This document shows positions 52,341 through 61,438 of a stretch of 64,000 bases of DNA, piece by piece. This DNA is from Hyphomicrobiales bacterium (GTDB lineage Bacteria; Pseudomonadota; Alphaproteobacteria; Rhizobiales; Rhizobiaceae). How positions within the stretch are numbered: position 1 is the stretch's first letter; every line of letters starts with the position of its first letter. The notes beneath the pieces were generated by a model. That model had not been told where the DNA came from. It saw only the letters and a program-made list of their open reading frames with translations, and did not search any database. Position numbers and translations under genes: made by a program. The stretch lies in NCBI GenBank assembly GCA_900469615.1, contig UBYA01000010.1:282248-346247 (forward strand), in the 5' to 3' direction.

Positions 52341-55300
52341 CTATTCCGCGGCGCGCAGGTTGGCCAGCTTGGAGCGCAGCGCCGCATCCGACATTTCGTC
52401 GTGCAACCGCTGCTCTTCATGCGTCTGTGGCTTTGCAAAGCGGGCTATCAGCAGATAGGCGACCGGCGTGATGTACAGCGTGACCAGGGTCGCGAAACCG
52501 AGGCCGCCGACGATCACCCAGCCGAGCGCGATACGCGCTTCCGCGCCTGCACCTTCTGCAAAAACAAGCGGCACGCCACCAAGGATTGTCGCGATCATTG
52601 TCATCATGACCGGGCGCAAGCGCAAGGCGCACGCCTTCTCGATCGCCTCGCGCACGCTTTCGCCCTTGTCACGGAGCTGGTTGGCGAACTCTACGATCAG
52701 AATACCGTTCTTCGCCATAACCCCGACAAGCAGCACGAGGCCGATCTGGCTGTAGATGTTAAGGCTCGAACCGGTGATGACGAGTGCGAAGACGGCGCAT
52801 GCCAGGCCGAGCGGCACGGTGGACATGATGATGAGCGACGACAGCACGCTTTCGAACTGTGCCGCAAGCACCAGGAAGATGATGACGATGGCAAAGCCGA
52901 AGGTGAGCGCCATGCCGCTGGAATTCTCCTCCAGCGTCGCCGCTTCGGCAAGCGGCATCAGCCGCGACCCCGGCGGCAAGAGCGGCGTCGCGATCCGCGT
53001 TACCTCCTCGACGGCCTGTCCGAGCGACATACCGTTCTTGAGCCCGGCCGTAATTGCAACCGAGGCAAGCTGCTGTTCGCGGGTCAACTGCGGCGCGACG
53101 GCATTCTCCTTCAGCGATGCGATCACCGACATCGGCACGATCTTGCCGTCACCCGTCTTCAGAAACACGTTTTCCAGATCGGTCGGATCGTCTATTGGCC
53201 GCATCGTCGAGGTCAGCAGCACCGGATAGGATTCGCCTGCCACGAAAACATCGACAACGGAACGCCCCTCCAGCAACGACTGAAGCGCAACGGAAAGGCC
53301 TGTAATGTCGACCCCGAGATCGGACGCGCGCTCACGGTCGATGCTGACGGAGACCTGGGCCTGCGTCGGCTCATTGTTGAGCCTCGGCGTGTCGAATTGC
53401 CCGGTCGCGTCGAGCGCCTGAACCAGTTTCAACGCGGCCTCGGTCAGCGCCTCGTGATCGTTGCCGATAAGGGCCATCTGCACGCCGCTGCCAGCGCCGC
53501 GAATGCGCAGGCTGTTGGCCTGAACGACGTTGCCGCGAAGGGCCGGCACATTGGCCATGGCGCGGTTGATATCGGTGACGATTTCCTGCTGGGTGCGATG
53601 GCGCTCGCTCCAGGGCGCCAGCGTCAATACCATGAAGCCGCTGTTCTTTTGGCTGCTCATCCCCGAAATCGCATAGATGTTGCGGATATCGCCGCTATCG
53701 CGCAGCGGCTGCAACCGTTCCTCGACGCGCTGCAACTGATCCTTCGTATAGTCAAGCCCGGCGCCCTGCGGCGTCGTCAGGCGCAGCATGACCATCGCCC
53801 GGTCCTCACTCGGCGTCAGCTCGCTTTTGACATTAATGAAAGCCAGGACGGCAGCTGCCGAAAACAGGACGCAGAAGACGATGACGACAAACGGCGCGTT
53901 GAGACAGGCCCGGAGCGTGCGGCGATAGACGCCGGCGAAAAGTTCGCCGAAGCGGCCGAGCGCCCCGTGTTCCTCGCGCATCTCCTTGGTCAGCAGCCGC
54001 GAGGCGAGCATCGGGCAAAGCGTCAGCGCGACGATGGAGGACAGCCCGACGGAGAAGGCCAGCACGAATCCGAACTCGCGGAACAGGCCGCCGACCTGCC
54101 CCGGCAGGAAGGACAGCGGAATGAACACGGCGGCAAGCGTCGCCGTCGTGGCGATGACGGCGAAGAAGACCTCGCGGGTGCCGAGCACGGCAGCTGCGCG
54201 CGGTCCGATCTTCTCGGCCCGGCGCCGCACGATGTTCTCGAGCACGACGATGGCGTCATCGACCACGAGGCCGGTCGCCAGCACGATCGCCAGCAGCGTC
54301 AGGATATTGACCGAAAAGCCGACCATATAAAGCGCGGCGAGCGTGCCGATGAGCGCCACCGGCATGGTGACGACGGGTATCAGCGTCGCCCGCCAGTCAC
54401 GCAGGAAGAGATAGATGACTGCCGTGACGATCAGCGCCGACAGGACGAGCGCCAGCACGACTTCGTGGATCGCACCTTGAATGAACAGGGCATCGTCGCT
54501 GGTGATGACGATGCGCGTTCCCTCGGGCAGCGATTTCGACAGCTGCGTGACGACGGCCTTCACGCCCTCGGAAATATTCAGCGTGTTCGACTGCGCCTGG
54601 CGGATAATGCCGAGGCCGACGCCCTGCACGCCGTTCGAGCGGAGCGCGGTCGTGCCGTCCCTTGGCCCAAGCGTCACGGTCGCGACATCGGAGAGCCGCA
54701 CGCGATCCTTGACGATCAGCCGGGAGAAATCCTCCGGCGTCTGCAACGCCGCCGTGGCGCGTACGACGATATCCTGCCGCGCGCTCTTCAACGATCCGGC
54801 CGGCACGTCGAGCGCGGCGGTCGCGAGCGCCGTCGTCAGGTCGCCGATCGTCAATCCGCGCCCTGCGAGCGCCGCCTGATCGACATCGATGCGGAAAACC
54901 TTCTCCTGATCGCCGTAAAGCTCGACATCGGCAACGCCCTCGACAGAGGCCAGCCGGTCGGTGATCTCCTTGTCCACGAGTTGCGTCAGGTCGTCCATCG
55001 TCATGGTGCTCGACGTGACTGCAAGGCGCATGATCGGCTGCGAATCCGAATCCGCCTTGACGATCTGCGGCGCGTCCGCCTGATCCGGCAATTGTTCGGT
55101 AATGCGGCCGATGGCATCGCGGACATCGTTGGCGGCGACCGAAAGGTCGGTCGCGTCGGAAAATTCGAGCGTCACGCGGCTCTGGCCGAAGGACGAACTG
55201 GAGGAGACGGATTTCAGGCCGCTGACGCGGGCAACGGCGCCTTCGATGATTTTCGTCAACTCCTGGTCGACAGTCTGCGGCGACGCGCCGTCGAACACGG

Positions 55301-55499
55301 TTCTGACCGTTACGACGGGCCGGTCGACGTCAGGCAATTCGCGCACCTCGACGCCGAAATAGGCCGCAAGGCCGGCGACGACCAGCAGCGTATTGAAGAC
55401 CAGCGCCAGGATCGGCCGCCGCACGAAGAGTGCCGTGAAGGATTGCTTGCCCGCAGTCGCGCCGGCATCCGTCGTCTCATCATCGCCATGGGACATCAT
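52341..55499 (-). CDS. RND-family efflux permease (HAE1/MdtB type)
   Basis: 1052 residues from the ATG at 55499, which overlaps the adaptor stop (ATGA). It has 12 expected membrane helices with the two large periplasmic loops after helix 1 and helix 7. Signatures visible are ALFVRRPILALVFNTLLVVAG, the helix-4 proton-relay region VLATGLVVDDAIVVLENI with two Asp, and GLVLLVGVMAKNGILIVEFANQLRD in the C-terminal half. It pumps drugs or lipophilic compounds with the proton gradient. No outer-membrane TolC gene is adjacent, so a distant one must serve. Confidence 0.94.
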   Translation of the reverse strand: MMSHGDDETTDAGATAGKQSFTALFVRRPILALVFNTLLVVAGLAAYFGVEVRELPDVDRPVVTVRTVFDGASPQTVDQELTKIIEGAVARVSGLKSVSSSSSFGQSRVTLEFSDATDLSVAANDVRDAIGRITEQLPDQADAPQIVKADSDSQPIMRLAVTSSTMTMDDLTQLVDKEITDRLASVEGVADVELYGDQEKVFRIDVDQAALAGRGLTIGDLTTALATAALDVPAGSLKSARQDIVVRATAALQTPEDFSRLIVKDRVRLSDVATVTLGPRDGTTALRSNGVQGVGLGIIRQAQSNTLNISEGVKAVVTQLSKSLPEGTRIVITSDDALFIQGAIHEVVLALVLSALIVTAVIYLFLRDWRATLIPVVTMPVALIGTLAALYMVGFSVNILTLLAIVLATGLVVDDAIVVLENIVRRRAEKIGPRAAAVLGTREVFFAVIATTATLAAVFIPLSFLPGQVGGLFREFGFVLAFSVGLSSIVALTLCPMLASRLLTKEMREEHGALGRFGELFAGVYRRTLRACLNAPFVVIVFCVLFSAAAVLAFINVKSELTPSEDRAMVMLRLTTPQGAGLDYTKDQLQRVEERLQPLRDSGDIRNIYAISGMSSQKNSGFMVLTLAPWSERHRTQQEIVTDINRAMANVPALRGNVVQANSLRIRGAGSGVQMALIGNDHEALTEAALKLVQALDATGQFDTPRLNNEPTQAQVSVSIDRERASDLGVDITGLSVALQSLLEGRSVVDVFVAGESYPVLLTSTMRPIDDPTDLENVFLKTGDGKIVPMSVIASLKENAVAPQLTREQQLASVAITAGLKNGMSLGQAVEEVTRIATPLLPPGSRLMPLAEAATLEENSSGMALTFGFAIVIIFLVLAAQFESVLSSLIIMSTVPLGLACAVFALVITGSSLNIYSQIGLVLLVGVMAKNGILIVEFANQLRDKGESVREAIEKACALRLRPVMMTMIATILGGVPLVFAEGAGAEARIALGWVIVGGLGFATLVTLYITPVAYLLIARFAKPQTHEEQRLHDEMSDAALRSKLANLRAAE

Positions 55500-56662
55500 T
55501 GGGTGATGACCTCCCTGGTCTCGGCCACATCGCGGGCAAACCGCACCTCGCCGCCTTCGGTCACGCGCTGCAATCCCTCGACGACGATGAGATCGCCATT
55601 GCGGAGATCGCCACGAACCAGCACCGCGTCCGGATTGCGCTGCACGATGCTGACGCGCACTTTCGACGACTTGCCGCCGACAACGCGCCAGACATGCGCT
55701 CCGGCACCGTCCCACTGGACCGCAAGCGGATCGACCGAAGGATAGGATTCGCCGGCAAAGCGCATGCCGACGTTAAAGGACATGCCTGCCCGCAATTCGT
55801 CGGAGGGATTGTCGATGCGCCCGCGCACGCGCAGCGTCCGGCTCGCGCCATCGACGCGATTGTCGACGGCTTCCACCACGCCCGAGAAAACGCGGCCGGG
55901 CAACGCGACCGACGTCGCCTCCAGAGGCTGAGCGACCTTGACAGTATTGGCAAAGCGCTCCGGCACCCAGTAATCCACCAGGATCTCGGACCGATCGTCC
56001 AGGGTTACGATATTGCTCGTCGTCGTGACATTGTCGCCGATGACGACAGGCACGATGCCGACGATCCCGTCGATCGGCGCGACGATGTTGCGGCGCGAGA
56101 GCGCCAATTCCGCCGATTGCAGCGCCAGCTTCGCTCCCTGCTCGGCAATCTCCGCATCGAAGACATCCATGCGTGACACGCTGGACTTGATGTTGTGGTA
56201 GAGCTGCGCCTTCTCGGCAGCGCTTTTCAGTGCAACTTCCGCCTGCCCGCGGGCGATGACCTGCTCGTCGTCGTCAAGACGCGCCAGCACCTGCCCTTGC
56301 CTGACCCTGTCGCCGGACTTGATGAGAATTTCCCGGATCGTTCCCGTCGCCTGCGGCATGACGGCAACCGAGCGGATGGCATCACCCGTGCCGATGGCGC
56401 TGAGGCGATCGTTGACGATGCCGCTCGCAACGGGCTCCGTCACCACAAGCGGAATGTTCTGGCCGCGCCGCGCACCGTCACCGGCCGCATCGCCGCCCTT
56501 CCCCGCGCCGGCATCCTCATCGCGCGTGATGGCCGCCAGAAGCCGCTCGGGAACACCTGCTTTCTGCAGCAGGCCCGTCGCGCCGGGCACGAAAGCCACG
56601 ACAGCGGCAATGCCTGCCACCAGCAAGAAAAAAGACAAGGAAAGCTGCTTCCAGGCGGTCAT
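55496..56662 (-). CDS. RND efflux periplasmic adaptor (membrane fusion protein)
   Basis: 388 residues. An N-terminal anchor (LSLSFFLLVAGIAAVVAFVPGA), then a barrel-sandwich domain (VMPQATGTIREILIKSGDRVRQGQVLARLDDDE with the lipoyl-like hairpin), a short alpha-hairpin (QAEVALKSAAEKAQLYHN...LALQSAELALSRRNI) and the beta-barrel (EILVDYWVPERFANTVKV). It bridges the permease and an outer-membrane channel. It is the first gene of the pair and overlaps the permease start. No regulator gene is adjacent. Confidence 0.93.
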   Translation of the reverse strand: MTAWKQLSLSFFLLVAGIAAVVAFVPGATGLLQKAGVPERLLAAITRDEDAGAGKGGDAAGDGARRGQNIPLVVTEPVASGIVNDRLSAIGTGDAIRSVAVMPQATGTIREILIKSGDRVRQGQVLARLDDDEQVIARGQAEVALKSAAEKAQLYHNIKSSVSRMDVFDAEIAEQGAKLALQSAELALSRRNIVAPIDGIVGIVPVVIGDNVTTTSNIVTLDDRSEILVDYWVPERFANTVKVAQPLEATSVALPGRVFSGVVEAVDNRVDGASRTLRVRGRIDNPSDELRAGMSFNVGMRFAGESYPSVDPLAVQWDGAGAHVWRVVGGKSSKVRVSIVQRNPDAVLVRGDLRNGDLIVVEGLQRVTEGGEVRFARDVAETREVITQ

Positions 56663-57026
56663 GCACGTCTCCGGCTCGTTATGTCAGAGGCGATGAAATC
56701 GCGTCGTTGATTTGGTACGGTTCCCGTCACACCCAGCGCACTTAAAGGGAACCAAATTTCATCTCGGGCGGCTCTATACCGCAAGATTGTGCCCGATTTG
56801 CTGCAATATCGTGTTTTTGAGCATATGCGGCAAGCTTTGAGGCGGATTATGACAAAGTTGTAATCCTGGCGCGAACAACGAGGCGTTTCATTTGCCCATC
56901 GGCAGGTGCCTTCCACCCTGGAAACGGCTTTCCCGCAAACGACAGCAGCCTGTGAATGTGCACTTTTTGTTCTAGTTTGGGCCCGTTTCTTTTGCCTTTC
57001 GGGGCAGAATCATTACATTGGGCCGC
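56663..57026. promoter_or_regulatory. 364-bp divergent intergenic region between the efflux operon and uvrD
   Basis: No gene is supported here. It must hold the promoters of both directions. Near the efflux side are GGTTCCC (56719-56725) and GGGAACC (56747-56753), flanked by TTTGGT and ACCAAA, an inverted pair with about 21 bp between the arms; this may be an operator. Nothing else stands out; an AT-rich stretch at about 56805-56860 suits a promoter. Confidence 0.5.
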
Positions 57027-59492
57027 ATGACCATTGGACATGACGATATTCCCTTCTTCGACGAGGAGCCGGAGCACATGGCGCCGCGCCGTTCTGCGCC
57101 GGCTGCAGGCGGCATCGGCGGCGGCATTGCGGCCCGCGCCATGGCGGCACGCGACAGCGGTCGCCGGCCGGACTATCTCTCGGGCCTCAATCCCGAGCAG
57201 GCCGAAGCGGTCGAGACGCTCGACGGCGCCGTCCTGGTGCTTGCGGGTGCCGGCACCGGCAAGACGCGGGTGCTGACGACCCGTATCGCCCATATCCTGT
57301 CCACCAACCGCGCCTTTCCCAGCCAGATCCTCGCCGTCACCTTCACCAACAAGGCGGCGCGGGAAATGAAGGAACGTATCGCGCTGCTCGTCGGCGGCGC
57401 GGTCGAAGGCATGCCCTGGCTCGGCACTTTCCACTCGATCGGCGTCAAGCTGCTGCGCCGCCATGCCGAGCTTGTCGGTCTCACCTCCAGTTTCACCATT
57501 CTCGATACCGACGACGTCATCCGTCTGATCAAGCAGTTGATCCAGGCGGAGGGACTGGACGACAAGCGCTGGCCGGCCAAGCAATTCGCCGGCATGATCG
57601 ACACCTGGAAGAACAAGGGCCTCGGTCCGGCCGACATTCCGGAAGGCGATGCCCGCGCCTTCGCCAATGGCAAGGGCCGCGAGCTTTATGCCGCCTACCA
57701 GAACCGCCTGAAGACGCTGAACGCCTGCGACTTCGGCGATCTTTTGCTGCATCCGATCAATATGTTCCGGCGGAATCCGGATATCCTGAAGGATTACCAC
57801 CAGCGCTTCCGCTACATCCTCGTCGACGAATATCAGGACACCAATACCGCGCAGTACATGTGGCTGCGCCTGCTGGCCCAGCGCCCGAAGGGCGAGCCGC
57901 AGAATGTCTGCTGCGTCGGCGACGACGACCAGTCGATCTACGGCTGGCGCGGCGCGGAGGTGGACAACATCCTTCGCTTCGAAAAGGATTTTCCCGGCGC
58001 CAAGGTCATCAAGCTCGAGCGCAACTACCGCTCCACCGAGCATATCCTCGGTGCGGCCGCCCATCTGATCGCCCACAACGAGGGCCGGCTCGGCAAGACG
58101 CTGTTCACGGATCGCTCGGACCCCGACGATATCAAGGTGCAGGTGCATGCCTCCTGGGATTCCGAGGAGGAGGCGCGCGCGATCGGCGAAGAGATCGAGC
58201 AGTTGCAGCGCAGCAATCACAATCTCAACGACATCGCCATCCTCGTGCGCGCCTCCTTCCAGATGCGCGAATTCGAAGACCGCTTCGTCACGCTCGGGCT
58301 GAACTACCGCGTCGTCGGCGGTCCCCGCTTCTACGAGCGCCTCGAAATCCGCGACGCCATGGCCTATTTTCGCCTCGTCTGCCAGCCGGCCGACGATCTC
58401 GCCTTCGAGCGTATCATCAACACGCCGAAGCGCGGCCTCGGCGATACCACCGTGCGCACCCTGCACGATTACGCCCGCGTCCGGGATATTCCGATGCTGG
58501 CGGCAGCGGCGGATATCATCGAAACGGACGAGATGAAGCCGAAGGCGCGCAAGGCGCTGTTCGACGTCGTGCAGTCCTTCCGCCGCTGGCAGGGCCTGCT
58601 CGAAAACACGCCGCATACCGATCTCGCCGAGCAGATCCTCGAAGAGTCCGGTTACACGGACATGTGGAAAAACGATAAATCGGCGGAAGCGCCGGGACGC
58701 CTGGAAAACCTGAAAGAGCTTATCCGCTCCATGGATAGCTTCGAATCCATGCGCGGTTTTCTCGAACATGTCGCCCTTGTCATGGATGCCGAGCAGAACG
58801 AAAATCTCGATGCCGTCTCCATCATGACGCTGCACTCCGCCAAGGGGCTGGAATTCGAAACCGTGTTCCTGCCCGGCTGGGAAGAGGGTCTGTTTCCACA
58901 CCAGCGCTCGCTTGACGAAAGCGGCCGCGCCGGCTTGGAGGAAGAGCGACGCCTCGCCTATGTCGGCATCACCCGCGCCAAGCGCCGCTGCCATATCTGG
59001 TTCGTCTCCAACCGCCGCATCCACGGCCTCTGGCAATCGACCATCCCTTCCCGCTTCCTCGACGAATTGCCGGAAACGCATGTTCAGGTCGCCGAAGTCG
59101 AGCAGTCCTATGGCGGTTACGGCCGCGGCGGCTACGGCCAGTCCCGATTCGACAAGGCCGATCCCTTCGCCAACACCTATTCCACCCCCGGCTGGAAACG
59201 CGCGCAGGCGAACCGCAACGACGCGACGCGCGACAACTGGGGCACTCGCTCCGGCCATGCCGTCGAACGCATCGGCTATGGCGAAAGCGGCCCGAAGGTG
59301 CGCACCATCGACGGCGAGCTGGTGGCCAAATCCACCTCCTCCGAACCCTCCAAATTCGCCATCGGCGATCGCGTCTTCCACATCAAGTTCGGCAACGGCA
59401 ACGTCTCGGAGATCGAGGGCAACAAGCTGACGATCGAATTCGACCGCGCCGGGCAGAAACGCGTGCTGGACGGGTTTGTGGAGCGGGTTTGA
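57027..59492 (+). CDS. uvrD: UvrD/PcrA-type DNA helicase II
   Basis: 821 residues from the ATG at 57027 (a TTG at 57018 is in frame). Superfamily 1A motifs in order: Q-motif LNPEQAEAVETLDGAVLVLAG split before Walker A GAGTGKT, ILAVTFTNKAAREM, DEYQDTNTAQY, VGDDDQSIYGWRGA, NYRSTEHIL, TLHSAKGLEFETVF and LAYVGITRAKRR. The last 45 residues form the Tudor-like domain (AIGDRVFHIKFGNGNV) that contacts RNA polymerase. It works in excision and mismatch repair and in removing stalled polymerase. A 50-residue Gly/Ala/Arg-rich N-terminal extension precedes the core. Confidence 0.96.
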   Translation: MTIGHDDIPFFDEEPEHMAPRRSAPAAGGIGGGIAARAMAARDSGRRPDYLSGLNPEQAEAVETLDGAVLVLAGAGTGKTRVLTTRIAHILSTNRAFPSQILAVTFTNKAAREMKERIALLVGGAVEGMPWLGTFHSIGVKLLRRHAELVGLTSSFTILDTDDVIRLIKQLIQAEGLDDKRWPAKQFAGMIDTWKNKGLGPADIPEGDARAFANGKGRELYAAYQNRLKTLNACDFGDLLLHPINMFRRNPDILKDYHQRFRYILVDEYQDTNTAQYMWLRLLAQRPKGEPQNVCCVGDDDQSIYGWRGAEVDNILRFEKDFPGAKVIKLERNYRSTEHILGAAAHLIAHNEGRLGKTLFTDRSDPDDIKVQVHASWDSEEEARAIGEEIEQLQRSNHNLNDIAILVRASFQMREFEDRFVTLGLNYRVVGGPRFYERLEIRDAMAYFRLVCQPADDLAFERIINTPKRGLGDTTVRTLHDYARVRDIPMLAAAADIIETDEMKPKARKALFDVVQSFRRWQGLLENTPHTDLAEQILEESGYTDMWKNDKSAEAPGRLENLKELIRSMDSFESMRGFLEHVALVMDAEQNENLDAVSIMTLHSAKGLEFETVFLPGWEEGLFPHQRSLDESGRAGLEEERRLAYVGITRAKRRCHIWFVSNRRIHGLWQSTIPSRFLDELPETHVQVAEVEQSYGGYGRGGYGQSRFDKADPFANTYSTPGWKRAQANRNDATRDNWGTRSGHAVERIGYGESGPKVRTIDGELVAKSTSSEPSKFAIGDRVFHIKFGNGNVSEIEGNKLTIEFDRAGQKRVLDGFVERV

Positions 59493-59498
59493 TCAGCA

Positions 59499-59531
59499 GA
59501 CCGGCTTCTGGTTTGGAACCAGAAGCCGGTC
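59499..59531 (+). terminator. 15-bp perfect hairpin directly after uvrD
   Basis: Arms GACCGGCTTCTGGTT (59499-59513) and AACCAGAAGCCGGTC (59517-59531) with a TGG loop, 6 bp after the uvrD stop. It is very stable, but CAAGCATAC follows instead of a T-tract, so it may be a 3'-end stabiliser or Rho-assisted terminator rather than a classical one. Confidence 0.6.
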
Positions 59532-59633
59532 CAAGCATACGGGGTTACGGTCCCAGAGTCGCCAGTGGAAGATCGAACCGAACAGAAGGGCTCCCACGAG
59601 ACACCGTCGACCACGCGCGCCCGCTACTCGATT

Positions 59634-60371
59634 TCAATTGCGCCCGCCGTTCGCCCGGATGATCTGGCCGTTGATCCAGCCGCTCTCAGCGCTGGCGAGA
59701 AACGATACGATCCGGGCGATGTCTTCCGGCAGCCCGAGACGGCCGAGCGGGATATCGCTTACCAGGCGCTGGATCAGGTCTTCGGACCGCCCCTTGAACA
59801 GCAACTCCGTGGCGATCGGCCCCGGCGCCACCGCATTGACGGTGATGCCGCGTGTGCCGAGTTCCTTTGCGAGAATATGCGTCATCGCCTCCACCGCCGC
59901 CTTCGTCGCCGCATAGACGCCATTGCCGGGGGAGTAATGGCCGATGATGCTCGTCGACAGGTTGATGATGCGGCCGCCATCGCGCATCCGCTTTGCCCCT
60001 TCGCGCATTCCGTTGAAGGTGCCCGTCAGGTTGACGGCGATCTGCCGCTGAAAATCCTCATCCGAAACCTCGGCCAATGGCGAGAATTTGCTGATCCCGG
60101 CATTGTTGACGAGCACATCGACACGCCCGAACTCGGCTTCGGCACGATCGAACAATGCCTTCAGCGCCTGGGCATCGGCAATGTCCGCGCGGACCGCAAG
60201 CGCGCGGCCACCGGCCTGCTCGATGCCGGCAACGATTTCCGCCGCCTCGCCGGAACTCGATGCGTAGTTCACGATGGTCTGAAAGCCATCGGCGGCAAGC
60301 TGTCTTGCAATGGCGGCCCCGATGCCCTTCGATGCGCCGGTTACGATTGCGGTTTTGATTTCGCTGGTCAT
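59634..60371 (-). CDS. short-chain dehydrogenase/reductase (SDR)
   Basis: 245 residues, classical SDR. The NAD(P) loop is AIVTGASKGIGAAIARQL, NNAG is in VDVLVNNAGIS, catalytic Ser in LSTSIIG and the YAATK motif (YxxxK) in GVYAATKAAVEAM. The C-terminus INGQIIRANGG is typical. It reduces a ketone or oxidises an alcohol; substrate unknown. It is divergent from a TetR gene with candidate operators in the 171-bp gap. Confidence 0.93.
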   Translation of the reverse strand: MTSEIKTAIVTGASKGIGAAIARQLAADGFQTIVNYASSSGEAAEIVAGIEQAGGRALAVRADIADAQALKALFDRAEAEFGRVDVLVNNAGISKFSPLAEVSDEDFQRQIAVNLTGTFNGMREGAKRMRDGGRIINLSTSIIGHYSPGNGVYAATKAAVEAMTHILAKELGTRGITVNAVAPGPIATELLFKGRSEDLIQRLVSDIPLGRLGLPEDIARIVSFLASAESGWINGQIIRANGGRN

Positions 60372-60467
60372 GCATGAATCTCCTTGTCATCCCGGCCCAA
60401 ACGACTGGCGTGCCACTTGCGCATGCGCTAAGCCGCGCACCGGAGAACTCAATCTCCCGAAGTCGCT

Positions 60468-60518
60468 GAAACGCTTGTTTCGTTGGGCCTTGACCTGTAA
60501 TATGAGCGATAATTCGCT
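60468..60518. promoter_or_regulatory. two inverted repeats between SDR and TetR genes
   Basis: GAAACGCTTGTTTC (60468-60481) and AGCGATAATTCGCT (60505-60518, five-base arms around TAAT) lie in the shared promoter region, their centres 37 bp apart. Either could bind the TetR protein; TTGACC at 60490-60495 is a -35-like hexamer for the TetR gene. Confidence 0.55.
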
Positions 60519-60542
60519 TTTTTCTACTCGCATTTCAGGAAC

Positions 60543-61157
60543 ATGTCCGAAAGCCCTCTGAAGAGCCGCCCCGCGCCGAGAAAAGCGCCGAAACAAGCCC
60601 GCTCGCTCGCGACCGTCGAGGCGATCGTGGAGGCTGCGGCTCGCATTCTGGAAGAACGCGGCCATGAAGCCTTCTCCACCAACGCCGTCGCGGAAAGAGC
60701 CGGCGTCAGCGTCGGCTCGCTCTATCAATATTTTCCGCGCAAGGACGCGTTGATCGGAGCGTTGATCTTTCGGGAGACCTCCCGCCTCGTCGAAGACGCG
60801 GAACGCGCAACCACCAGTCTCACCGGCAACGAGGCGCTGTCGGCGCTCATTCTTCCCTGCGTCGAGCAGCAGCTTCGCCGCCCCGCCCTCGCCCGCCTGC
60901 TCGACTTCGAAGAAGCGCGCCTGCCGCTCGACGCTGCCACCCAAAAGGTCAAGATGAGATTTTTCGAGCTCACGCGCGCAACCCTGTTGCGGTCGGACCT
61001 GCCGCCACAGGCCGATCTCGATGTCGCAAGCCGCGACGTGGTGGCGATCATCAAGGGAATGGTCGATGCCGCCGGCGAACATGGCGACCGGGACAGAAAC
61101 CAATTGGCGCTCCGCGTAAAGCGGGCCGTGCTCGGCTATTTGAACAACGACGGCTGA
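60543..61157 (+). CDS. TetR/AcrR-family transcriptional regulator
   Basis: 204 residues. An arginine/lysine-rich arm (SRPAPRKAPKQARSLATVEAI) precedes the HTH FSTNAVAERAGVSVGSLYQYFPRKDALI, with the family's SxGSLYxYFxxKxxL core. The C-terminal domain is of the type found in PsrA/AcrR relatives, with the ligand not known. It is divergent from the SDR gene, its likely target. Confidence 0.92.
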   Translation: MSESPLKSRPAPRKAPKQARSLATVEAIVEAAARILEERGHEAFSTNAVAERAGVSVGSLYQYFPRKDALIGALIFRETSRLVEDAERATTSLTGNEALSALILPCVEQQLRRPALARLLDFEEARLPLDAATQKVKMRFFELTRATLLRSDLPPQADLDVASRDVVAIIKGMVDAAGEHGDRDRNQLALRVKRAVLGYLNNDG

Positions 61158-61289
61158 TACCGGCAGCCGGCGGCAAATCGAGTGCATCGCCACAAGGCGG
61201 GCAAACTTTGCCTGGCATTGTCCGGTGGCGAATGATTGCATTGCTGCATTGCAAAATCCGTATCCCTAGCAAGCTACCAATAATGATCC

Positions 61290-61306
61290 AATCGATTATA
61301 TCGATT
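61290..61306. promoter_or_regulatory. 17-bp inverted repeat upstream of the sugar transporter
   Basis: AATCGAT-TAT-ATCGATT, perfect 7-bp arms, 132 bp before the GTG start of the FucP-type gene. The shape suits a LacI- or GntR-type repressor of sugar genes, but no such regulator gene is adjacent. Confidence 0.5.
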
Positions 61307-61438
61307 TGAGCGGCTTCGGGGTCCCGCATTTCCCGCGGCGTTCCGGCAAGCCGCCGCCAGCCTATCTCATCGGCCCGTTCGGGCCTCCTGCCCGAGAAAC
61401 ATCGAAGCCTGGCGACAACAACAATCGAGGATAAACAA

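Noticed and set aside
52401..55745. Open frame of about 1100 codons antisense to the RND permease
   Set aside because: Its composition (Arg, His, Asp, Gln-rich) is that of the complement of a GC-rich gene; no domain is visible and the opposite strand carries a complete RND permease and part of its adaptor.
56847..59381. Open frame of about 840 codons antisense to uvrD
   Set aside because: It mirrors the codon pattern of uvrD, which has all helicase motifs; no start site or family signature supports the antisense frame.
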